NCBI GenBank assembly: GCA_034092305.1
Contig: JASJET010000121.1
Location: 7,937,501 to 8,001,500 of the forward strand
Origin: Diaprepes abbreviatus
Taxonomy: Eukaryota; Arthropoda; Insecta; Coleoptera; Curculionidae
Length of the DNA stretch: 64,000 nucleotides
Reading direction: 5' to 3'
The position numbers were made by a program, and so were the translations under genes. Every line of letters begins with the position of its first letter. Positions within the stretch are counted from its first letter, which is position 1. The notes under the pieces are model-generated. The model did not search any database. It worked only from the letters and a program-made list of their open reading frames with translations, and was not told the DNA's origin. Shown here one piece after another: positions 54,251-62,414 of this stretch.

Positions 54251-56765
54251 TTGGAGAAATTTGGAAATATTTCTCAATGATAAATTATGGTACTCGTCTG
54301 AGAAGAGAGCTAATGTGAAATGAGGTTAATTGTGGATGATGAGCGATTAATTTAAGAAGTAGAAAAATTCTAAAAAATTATTTTCTTTGGATAATTTTCA
54401 GAAAAAGATTTATGGGACAAATACTCCAAGTCTTGAATTGAAAAAATGCAAGAAAAAGGGAAAATTGTCTGTCAGTCTATTTCCGAAAAAACGCGAAAAC
54501 TTTTATTTACCAAATTATGCCGATGAAACTCGAAGATTTGGAAAAAATTCGGCCGCTGAATTATCCGAAAAAATTTCTTTCCTTTATTCTAATTCCCGAA
54601 TTTAGCTAAAAAGCCTTTTTGAATTTAATATTTTAAATAAATTAAAACAAATTCAATTCAAAAAAGTATGGGTAAGCCTAACGTAATAGAACTTTCATGT
54701 GCTGAAAAAAGTAAAGGTAACAAGAAGATTAATTTATTATGACTTTCAATTGCGGAAAAAATGTACGGGTAAATAATAAAATAAAAATATTTATGATGAA
54801 AATTATTTAATTAAAAGAATTAAATGAATCTTCTTAAAAAAATTTAACTGAAGATGATGATGATGGGCAAAATGGAAAAAGCCCAAAGTTATAATGTGGA
54901 TACGCGAAGTTTGTATCGGTGATCCGTGATTGCAACCTCAGTTCAGGTATGCAATCACGAATAGCGCCCGATTTTCGAACTCTAGTGTAGTTAATTATAA
55001 ACCAGAGGACTCCCAATACACCGTATTTAAACCGATTTTATGCAAAAAAACAAAAAATATGATTATTATTATGGTCTTCAGGGGCCCCAGCCTTTGGCAA
55101 TTTCCCGGGAAAAAGCTACTAGTTCGTCCAGGGGCCTCGGAGGTAATTTAGGGTTAGTAAAATTAATTTAACACTTAATCAGCCACGCAGCCCTCTAAAA
55201 AGATCGTCGTTATTGTACGTCTTCTTGGCTGTTCAGCCGTCCTGAATGCGATGAAAAAATTCTGAAATTCTCGTCTCTTTTAGAATTTCTGTCGTAAAAA
55301 ACGAATTTCTTTATGAAAATCAAGAGATCCGACAACTCCTATTGTATCCTGCTTCTTTTTTCTCTCTTCTCTGCTTCTTTTCTCCCAAAAATCGTACTTT
55401 TTCGAAATTTTCTTTCGAAAACTGCTGTTGATGCATAATTTGGTGCTATTTTTATACTCGTTCTGAGCGGGAAATGCAAAAACTGGTTTTGGCCAATGAG
55501 CTGGCTCATACCATAAGCTCAATGTTAATCGTTTTTGACCAATCAAGAACGATGTCACTTTAACAAAACTAGCTTGCTTTCGTGTCTTTTTCATCAGTTC
55601 TTGTTGAATTGTTGTACTGACAACATCTATTTTTCTATGTTTTTTCTCGCTGGATTGTCATTCTGACAATTGAATATGATGTATAAAGATATTATGTATA
55701 TATTGCAAAAAGATTTATGTTAATAAATTAATTGCTGCGTTTTTTATTCCTAAAAAACCACTCTCTGTGTGCTTTCGGTAACGTATTCTTCAGACAAGCT
55801 GTGTTGACGTTTCGACCGGCACATTTTTTTTATTAAAATTTTTGGATTTTGATTCTATGAGTAATTAATAGATTATAATGTAAAAATATTCATGGCTGTA
55901 AAACATAAAATTCCTTACATTACCTTTTCCATGCAATTTCAAAGTTATTCTAACTCTTGAAAATGTATCGCGCTTGATATTTAAGAGAATCCTTAGGCCG
56001 ATGAGTATCTTATTTGCGCATCATGTGACGTGGGAGGAGCTTACTCACGAAGTTGACGTCACTTAAATATGAATGCTTTGACGATGACCCTCAGATTGTT
56101 GTTGAAATTTTTTGATAATAAAAAATGTTTTAAATTTTTTTATGTTTTATGAAAATGTGTTTTTACAACACCCCCCCCCCTCCCCCAGTTAGAACGAACA
56201 TCCTCTTGTTTTACTTATTATGAGAATAAAATCAAGATGTATGTGAGAAAAAATTTGAATGAATTAAATTGACATTTGCCCATTTAATATGTGATTTTTA
56301 TCATTGTTGAAGAAAAATTATATTTGGCCATGATTGTTGCAACCAGCGGTTTTACCCTATACTGGAGCATGATAATGATTATGTGTAATGACTTAATGAT
56401 AAGTACAATACGATAATGTTGTACCTAAATATTTAGTGTAACAACTTGATGATTCTTCTTCTGGTGATATATATATTACTATATCAAGTAGGATGATGAG
56501 ATACATGTTTAGCCACGATGACTGACTCTAGTCGGATTTCTGCACAACATAAAGCCAGTAATGATTATTATATTACCTTTGGGGTTAATATAATAATGAT
56601 GACGTAACTACCCACTTGACGAAGTAGTACGTGAATGATGAGTTATTACTTTGCATGGCCAGTTAATTTGGTTCATCTGGTGCAAATGATAATAACATGA
56701 ATGACCTTAATTCTAAACTTAACCTATCCTTAATCCAAATCCTTAACCTAATTATGATGTCACTA

Positions 56766-56769
<4 letters not shown>
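54251..56769. other. Non-coding stretch
   Basis: No gene recognised. The minus-strand frame 55,280-55,594 is Lys/Arg-rich but resembles nothing I know. A poly-C run lies at 56,171. From about 56.3 kb the plus strand becomes rich in ATGAATGAT words. Confidence 0.4.

Positions 56770-56831
<62 letters not shown>
56770..56831. repeat. (TA)n microsatellite
   Basis: About 62 bp of TA. Confidence 0.95.
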
Positions 56832-56833
<2 letters not shown>

Positions 56834-57730
56834 AGAAGGATGATGGGTCTCCAGACAGACCTCAAGCAAAGTACTATATTGGTGCTGCTTTTGACAATGA
56901 ATGAATGTTGGTAATATATACCAATGAATGATTTTGTTCAATAAAAATCGAACAATTTGTGACCAAATATAAACTTTTCATTTGAATTTTGGCATACACT
57001 GCGACTTTCCGGTTCGACAATGTTTTTACCAATGTGATGATTAATTTTATTTTGAAATGGATGCTCTAATATGGAAGATATTGATTTCTTGAATGATGGC
57101 TTTGATGTATAACGAATAATTCTTATCCACCGAATGATTATTTTGCCATGAATGATTCTTTAGCTGGAAGGAGTATTCCATCTCTAAATTTTTTGTTGAA
57201 TTTTATCGAAGTTTTCAAACTCCATTTGATGAATTTTGATGAATTTTTGGTGAATTTTTAACGAGGGGTTCAAACTCATGTTTGATGAAAATTACTGCAA
57301 TTTACTTACGCATTTTATTGGATGTAATTGGACTTTTCGTGCGAGGGGATATAATGCTTCTTTAACATTATATGTTCGCGTGAATGATTCACGAATGAAT
57401 TTATTGTTTTGCCATATGTATTAAAACTTCATGCAATCCATATCGTAATAAGACTTAATACACTAGCATACAAATGCTATATTCACATTTTGATTGGTTA
57501 TTTCCGGAATACCAAGGTAAACGTTGATAATCCCTTAATATGGAAATTTTGAACTGGTTATGTTTAACTCCTATGATGAATTTTCTAATTCGTGGAGTAG
57601 TAATTGATGTTCAATTGGAATGTGACTCATATCGCGGATGTGAAGTTGGGAAATAACCTCGTGTTCAGTATGAACATCGGCGCGAACCTCTGTTATTTGT
57701 TTTTGATTATTCCTTAAAAGTATTTGCTAC
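56832..57730. other. ATGAATGA-rich non-coding stretch
   Basis: No gene seen. TGAATGAT/GATGAATTT words recur many times, continuing into the adjacent gypsy ORF, where they read as His/Ser-rich text on the minus strand. Confidence 0.4.
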
Positions 57731-59270
57731 AATGATGTGAGTTTGAGAATTTTCTCTTGTAATATATCAACGTCAGGCTTTTTGATAAGCACTGGTGAAG
57801 ATGAATATGGTGATGATGTAGGTTCGATTACTCGTTTGGCGAGCATCTCGTCTAATTGATTGTATAAAATTTCCTCCTCGTCGTCGGTTGTACTAAACCT
57901 GTCTGAAACACTTCGCTGAACTCTTCAACGAGTTGTCTCAATTCAGCTGGTTTTTCCGCAATGTCAGGCAGTTCCACGAGATTACACGATTCAGTTTGTG
58001 CCCTTTTCCAATATAAAGTTTGATTCTGGTCCTGTCCTAAGTAGATACAACGTCTACTGTAGTCCAAGATGACTCGGTTTTGTTCTAGGAACGGATATCC
58101 CAGAATTATGTCCGATTCCAGATTCTCAATTATCAATATTGAACTCAACTTTATCGTCATCATTGTAGTTCCTATGACACTAGCGGTTAATCCACTACAG
58201 GCTAATTGAACCGCATCAGTGGGTGCTATGTTGATGTTTTGAATGGACAATCTACTGGATATTAAATTGTACTTAGCTCCTGTATCGAACAATGCTTCAA
58301 TTTGATTATCGTTTACCTCAGTGGACCCTACAGGGCTTCTTCCTGCACCTGTCGAATTTAATTTTAATTCTTTTAATGTTGCTTTTGGCAATGATGATGA
58401 TAGAGATTCGTTGGTTTGACCAACTGTGCTACTTTCGAATGTATTGATGGTTAAAGGTTCTGAATTCATGATGATGTTCTGATCGTCAGTACATATGATT
58501 GGATTGCTACCGGTTTCCTGACTAGATATGATTTTGTTTTCATGAAATGAATGATGATGGTTAAGATTTGTTTGATAAGATTCTACTTCGTCTTCACATG
58601 ATGAATGATGATCACTCAGAGTTTCCTGACATGGATGATGAGTTATCATACTTCGATAATATGCAGTCAATTCCTGCGGATGATAGGAAGATATGATACT
58701 CGGATGATGATGATGTACAGTAGGCTCTTTGTGAGTATGATGTGATGTGTCGACTTTTTCGACATCGTTATCAATTTTATCATAAACCGATGAACGATGA
58801 TGAGTTTCCACAAATGAATGAGTGTCAGATGCTTTCACATTTTCCAATGTATTAATGTAAGAATGATGAGGTTGAATATCAGAATTTTCCTTTAATGATG
58901 AATGAGGTTCGATTTCGTTTAAATCGCTATCTGATGAGGTTGATTTTCCCACTTCAAATTCTTCGAGAATCGTATCGAGAGAATGTTGTTGTTGAGATGA
59001 AATAATTTGAGATGAGGATGAAGAATTACATTGCTCGGTATCTGTGCTGGAATCCGAGAAATCGCTGTGATCTTCCGGGCCGACACATTCTAATGTGTGG
59101 ACGTTTATTTTTGTTGTTGATGTTGACGAGGATGATGATGTTGATGATGATGGCCGCCCCGTGATTCGTTTCCCGAAAGTAGTGAACATAACCCGATCCT
59201 CTTCATCCCCCACTCCTCGACCTTGACCTTGCCCCACCCCTCTTTGGCCCCGCCCACATGTCCTTGTCAT
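57730..59270 (-). pseudogene. Ty3/gypsy pol: aspartic protease and start of reverse transcriptase
   Basis: A 472-codon frame (59,270-57,852). It begins with a Gly/Arg/Gln-rich start derived from the adjacent GACCTTG repeats, then a long Ser/His/Asp-rich linker (HHHHPSIISSYHPQ, HHSSCEDEVES). The retroviral-type protease has FDTGAKYNLIS (active Asp at residue 329) and IILGYPFLEQNRVILDY (about 388-404), followed by the usual EFSEVFQ linker. After a frameshift at about 57,895, the reverse-transcriptase entry QLDEMLAKRVIEPTSSPYSS is seen, and it is lost at about 57,730. The protease would cut Gag-Pol. No polymerase core, RNase H or integrase follows. The 5' end may have been replaced by the Polinton beginning near 59,178. 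Confidence 0.75.
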
Positions 59271-59460
59271 TGGCCTTGAAAGTGCACGTGTGCTTTGGCC
59301 TTGCCCTTGTGTTCAAGGTTGTGTGTGTGACCTTGACCTTGATCTTGGTCGAGACGGCCTTGACTTTGTTGGGGGCCCTCTTGGGTGTGTGACCTTGAAG
59401 TAGCTATTTGTGCATTGTAATAGTGTGGGATGATCTTGAAATGATTTTGACCTTGCAAAT
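59215..59460. promoter_or_regulatory. Cluster of TGACCTTGA motifs (nuclear-receptor half-site type)
   Basis: About eleven copies of YGRCCTTGR-like words in 245 bp (for example CGACCTTGACCTTGC, GTGACCTTGACCTTG, CGGCCTTGA, GTGACCTTGAAG). TGACCTTGA is the complement of TCAAGGTCA, the extended half-site bound by FTZ-F1, ERR and SF-1-type receptors. The cluster ends a few bases before the TATA box at 59,466. Further single copies precede the promoter at 60,586 (TTTGACCTTGAA at about 60,509, TCGACCTTGAAA at about 60,568). It may alternatively be a subterminal repeat array of the element. Confidence 0.55.
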
Positions 59461-59465
59461 TGTTC

Positions 59466-59501
59466 TATAAAATTGTGTAAGTCTATTTACATTCATTCAG
59501 T
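59466..59501 (+). promoter_or_regulatory. Core promoter of the first accessory gene of element 2
   Basis: TATAAAA at 59,466-59,472 and TTCAGTG at 59,496-59,502, with 33 bp from T to the initiator A. The ATG follows eight bases later, so the leader is extremely short. Confidence 0.65.
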
Positions 59502-59506
59502 GTGAA

Positions 59507-59819
59507 ATGTCAGATACGGAACTATCTAAAGAAAAAATTATAGAGCAAGTCGGCAGAGTAATTTGTTTATATCAGAGTAATTTAAAAAGTTTGTGTGATT
59601 TTGAAGAGAAGGATCTAGCATTTTTTCCTCTCGAATATTTAAAAACTTGGGTTGATACGCTGAGTTTAAGGCAAATTTGGGATAAGCTGCCAGCGCCATT
59701 TCGGTGTGACAAGGAACTACAGTTAAGCTTACCCTGTTAAATTCACTATGAACAAATATATCGTCATTATATAGATGGGCCACCACCAGCAATAAAAAAG
59801 TGTCGTGAATGTAAAAATG
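59507..59819 (+). CDS. Element-2 accessory protein 1, in-frame stop
   Basis: ATG 59,507 opens a 77-codon frame (SDTELSKEKIIEQVGRVI, KDLAFFPLEYLKTWVDTLS, IWDKLPAPFRCDKEL). TAA at 59,738 closes it, but the same frame stays open for 26 more codons (IHYEQIYRHYIDGPPPAIKK, then CRECKNE) to TGA at 59,817. The second part ends in a CxxC pair and looks coding, so the stop may be recent. The FFPLEYLKTWVDTL helix recalls F-box/SOCS-type adaptor helices, but I do not claim a family. It sits directly behind a TATA/Inr and the receptor-motif cluster. Confidence 0.55.
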
Positions 59820-59829
59820 AGTGAATAAT

Positions 59830-60120
59830 ATGAATAGTGCTTTGCAAGAGACAGTAAAAAAATTGAGTGATGAGTTCACTGAAACGGCTAGTAATTATTT
59901 CAATGATGCAATGAAAAGTCGAGCAGAATGGGCGTCGCGCTATTGTGATTTGGCTTATGAATATGAAAAGGCTGCGAATGTATGTCGTAAATATTGCAGC
60001 AAAACAATAAATTTACAAGACTTTGTTCGTGAAATAAAAAAGTTGGGGTTTGGTGACTGTTTGGAAAAACTGATTAGGTTCATTGCAGATCCGGTTGTGT
60101 TAGATGAAATTAGAGTGTAG
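59830..60120 (+). CDS. Element-2 accessory protein 2, 96 aa, helical
   Basis: ATG 59,830 (AATAATATGAAT) starts a fully open 96-codon frame: MNSALQETVKKLSDEF, a long helical and coiled-coil-like segment with EWASRYCDLAYEYEKAANVC, and a C-terminal FVREIKKLGFGDCLEKLIRF. The last block matches LLNKLRKLGLGDNVTRIEEW in the next gene, so the two are probably paralogous or share a small C-terminal domain. Ten bases separate it from the end of accessory gene 1. No known family recognised. Confidence 0.6.
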   Translation: MNSALQETVKKLSDEFTETASNYFNDAMKSRAEWASRYCDLAYEYEKAANVCRKYCSKTINLQDFVREIKKLGFGDCLEKLIRFIADPVVLDEIRV

Positions 60121-60149
60121 GACTTAAGTTTAACGTAGTAGTAGTTAAT

Positions 60150-60425
60150 ATGGAAAGTTTAGTGCGAGAAATGTACGAAGAATTTCTAATTTCTGCAGCC
60201 TGTTTGGAATTTTACGCATTTGAAATGCAAGATTCGGAGGCTCAGGATTTTAGTGTATTTTTTAAGTATATGGACCATGCTGAAGTGTGTATTTTAGCGA
60301 GTATAGTTTCTAAGAATTTTCTAAGAAATAAAAACAAACATTTATTATTGAACAAATTAAGAAAATTAGGTTTAGGTGATAATGTTACACGTATAGAAGA
60401 ATGGCAGAAAAAAATCAATGAATAA
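60150..60425 (+). CDS. Element-2 accessory protein 3, 91 aa, helical
   Basis: ATG 60,150 starts MESLVREMYEEFLISAACLE, continues through an acidic DSEAQDFSVFFKYMDHAE region and ends with LRKLGLGDNVTRIEEWQKK. The KLG(F/L)GD block is shared with the preceding gene. The stop codon overlaps an AATAAA (60,421-60,426), a compact arrangement typical of virus-like genomes. Function unknown. Confidence 0.6.
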   Translation: MESLVREMYEEFLISAACLEFYAFEMQDSEAQDFSVFFKYMDHAEVCILASIVSKNFLRNKNKHLLLNKLRKLGLGDNVTRIEEWQKKINE

Positions 60426-60585
60426 AGTACATAAAATGTAGTTATTTGTTTCATTATATTTTGTCCTTGAAGTTATCCTTATACCAATTTAAATGTGTGA
60501 CGTCATTTGACCTTGAATACTCCTCCCACTATTTCTACCGTTAAGCTACCCCCACCATTGTTACAATTCGACCTTGAAACCTCGC

Positions 60586-60624
60586 TATAAAGGTTAGTGG
60601 GAAAAGAAGTGACTTCAAACAGTC
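60586..60624 (+). promoter_or_regulatory. Core promoter of the OB-fold-like gene
   Basis: TATAAAGG at 60,586-60,593 and AACAGTCG at 60,618-60,625, 35 bp from T to the initiator A. TGACGTCA (about 60,499) and two GACCTTGA words lie upstream. Confidence 0.65.
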
Positions 60625-60728
60625 GCAGATATCAGTGGCATAAACATCAAATATTGTGTTCGTGTAGTGTTCTGAAAGTGCTTTTATATTCACGGTAATT
60701 TTTGGATTTGTATACCATTTTTTCAATA

Positions 60729-61085
60729 ATGAGTATTGCAAAAGAAACTCTAGATGAAATTAATGAAATGTTCAGCAAAGATTTCGAGGTTTTAGAGAGA
60801 AAAAAGGTTACCGAGATGATTGTAGGCAAAGTGTATAAAATTGTAAAGATGGTTTCAATGACTACACGATTTGGTAAAACTCTTTTAGTGGCTTTACACG
60901 ATGACGGTGATAATAGCACATTTGAGGCTTTTTTGCCAAAACGTGTGGCCGAAACACTATCTGATGATATTGTAGATATTATGAGTAAAACTAAATGTAA
61001 ATACACTCTAACTTATTTGGGGCAGGGCACTAGAGTTTTTGGAAACAATACTCGAACATTATTACGTTTTGGCTCATTGGAGTAA
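60729..61085 (+). CDS. Putative OB-fold single-stranded-DNA-binding protein, 118 aa
   Basis: ATG 60,729 is chosen over the longer frame because it follows a ~105 bp leader from the TATA/Inr. The protein has a helical start (MSIAKETLDEINEMF), then a beta-rich body: VGKVYKIVKMVSMTTRFG, KTLLVALHDDGD, FEAFLPKRVAETLSD, YTLTYLGQGT. The GKxYKI, FG-xxxLV and FLPKR pattern is what I associate with small OB-fold-like proteins of Polintons and other insect mobile elements; binding of replication intermediates is an inference. The frame is intact. Confidence 0.55.
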   Translation: MSIAKETLDEINEMFSKDFEVLERKKVTEMIVGKVYKIVKMVSMTTRFGKTLLVALHDDGDNSTFEAFLPKRVAETLSDDIVDIMSKTKCKYTLTYLGQGTRVFGNNTRTLLRFGSLE

Positions 61086-61182
61086 ATTGTATGTAAATTG
61101 TTTGAAAAAAAGGATGTAATTAAATTTAAAATATAGTTGCACATGTCAGAATACTTACGCGTGTTCATTATTTCTGTTGAAG

Positions 61183-61602
61183 ATGTCTGCTGATGCGACG
61201 ACGACGACCGCCAACGAATGTGTAGATAGATACATATTTTGGTTGGGGAGAGAATTAAGAAATATGGCTCACGATATGTTAGATAGCGTAAATGATTGGC
61301 CGCATATTGATGCAACCAAAGATCAATATAAGAACGAGATCAGGGATGCAATCAATTTTATGGCTGGGGCACACTTGTGCGACAAATTTTTATATGGTTC
61401 CATAGACATGGATACATTTTGTGCTGAAATGGTTGAAGAAGAATTAAAAGAATACCTCATCAATATTCCACATTTACCAGGTGAGCTTGCTGCAAAATAT
61501 GAATTGGTTTCTGCAACAGCAACAGCGCAAGACGTTGACGATCGAAATAGTGTCGGATTGGATAGAATTTTGAGCAATGAAAATGAAGACATGGAAAATT
61601 AA
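61183..61602 (+). CDS. Element-2 accessory protein 5, 139 aa, acidic helical
   Basis: ATG 61,183 (GAAGATGTCTG). A short Ala/Thr run is followed by amphipathic helices (ECVDRYIFWLGRELRNMAHD, IRDAINFMAGAHLCDKFL, AEMVEEELKEYLINI) and a polar acidic tail ending ENEDMEN. The frame is intact and uses a normal codon mix. A poly(A)-type AATAAAT follows at about 61,647. No family or motif recognised. It is co-oriented with the OB-fold-like gene about 100 bp upstream. Confidence 0.55.
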   Translation: MSADATTTTANECVDRYIFWLGRELRNMAHDMLDSVNDWPHIDATKDQYKNEIRDAINFMAGAHLCDKFLYGSIDMDTFCAEMVEEELKEYLINIPHLPGELAAKYELVSATATAQDVDDRNSVGLDRILSNENEDMEN

Positions 61603-61791
61603 TTTTTTATAATTTTTGTATTTGTGCAATTAAATAACTGTAAATAAATATCTGTTACAATTACAGTTTTGTTTTATTTCTTTTATAAACATACCAACCC
61701 AGTAGATCATAGTCAGTGTTTCTTTTTCTCAACTGAAATATTTAATATAAGTAGGGCAAATAAAAATAAAATAGTTTAGTAAAGATTGAAA

Positions 61792-62159
61792 ATGAGTCGA
61801 GGAAACAACACAATTAATAAATTTGGTCGTCAGAAATGTAATGAAAAATATCATATATTATCTGGGCCACAAGGGATTGGTTTTAAACTTACAGCGGATG
61901 GGCAGTACGATATAGGTGGAAAAATCATAACCAACTTAGGCGAACCTAAAAATGATGACGATGCTGTGACAAAACACTTTGTTAATAGAAAGTTTTACAA
62001 TTTTGCAGTTGTATATGTGACATATTTAACAAGGATGTCCTCCCCATGATATACCAAAATAATAGTGAGCTTAAAACAAAAATTGAAGTTATTCAGAAAA
62101 TACTCTATCATCTGCCTTTAAATGACTCATTAAGCGCACTGTCGTACGGCTCAACTTAA
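61792..62159 (+). pseudogene. Tail-fibre/spike-like protein of element 2, frameshifted
   Basis: ATG 61,792 opens a Gly/Asn-rich protein with SGPQGIGFKLTADGQYDI, then GGKIITNLGEPKNDDDAVTKHFVNRK. The ITNL-P-DDAVTK-FVN wording is the neck motif of many phage and virus trimeric fibres, and related proteins are carried by insect Polinton-like elements, so a receptor-binding or spike role is plausible. The frame ends early at 62,049. From about 62,020 another frame continues with a coiled-coil-like SELKTKIEVIQKILYHL to a TAA at 62,157. A single indel near 62,020 has split the gene. Confidence 0.55.
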
Positions 62160-62414
62160 AAAAAAATCTAAAAAAGGGAAAGCAGGTTAAAGAATAGGAG
62201 AACGCACTCCGAGTGGCATAGCCTTGAAGATAACGTCGTATTCGTCGGTGAATTGGACCTTCCCTCCAAGAATATTGAAATGTTATTTATGTGTATGATG
62301 TTTTATTGCCATTGTTTTTAATGATGAAGATTGAAATAAAAAAACTTTATTTTATAATATATTGTTTATTTATTTTACATTTTAAATTAAAATTATAGTC
62401 ATACAATATGTTAT
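62160..62414. terminator. Convergent 3' ends with poly(A) signals on both strands
   Basis: AATAAA on plus at about 62,334 and on minus at about 62,349 lie back to back between the spike-like gene and the integrase. Within the spacer, 62,190-62,300 is a GC-rich open minus-strand stretch (KVQFTDEYDVIFKAMPLGV) with C-ending codons unlike its neighbours. Confidence 0.45.

Noticed and set aside
59267..59458. Minus-strand ORF with QGRLDQDQGQGHTHN
   Set aside because: Low-complexity reading of the GACCTTG motif cluster; no family, and a regulatory or terminal-repeat explanation is better.
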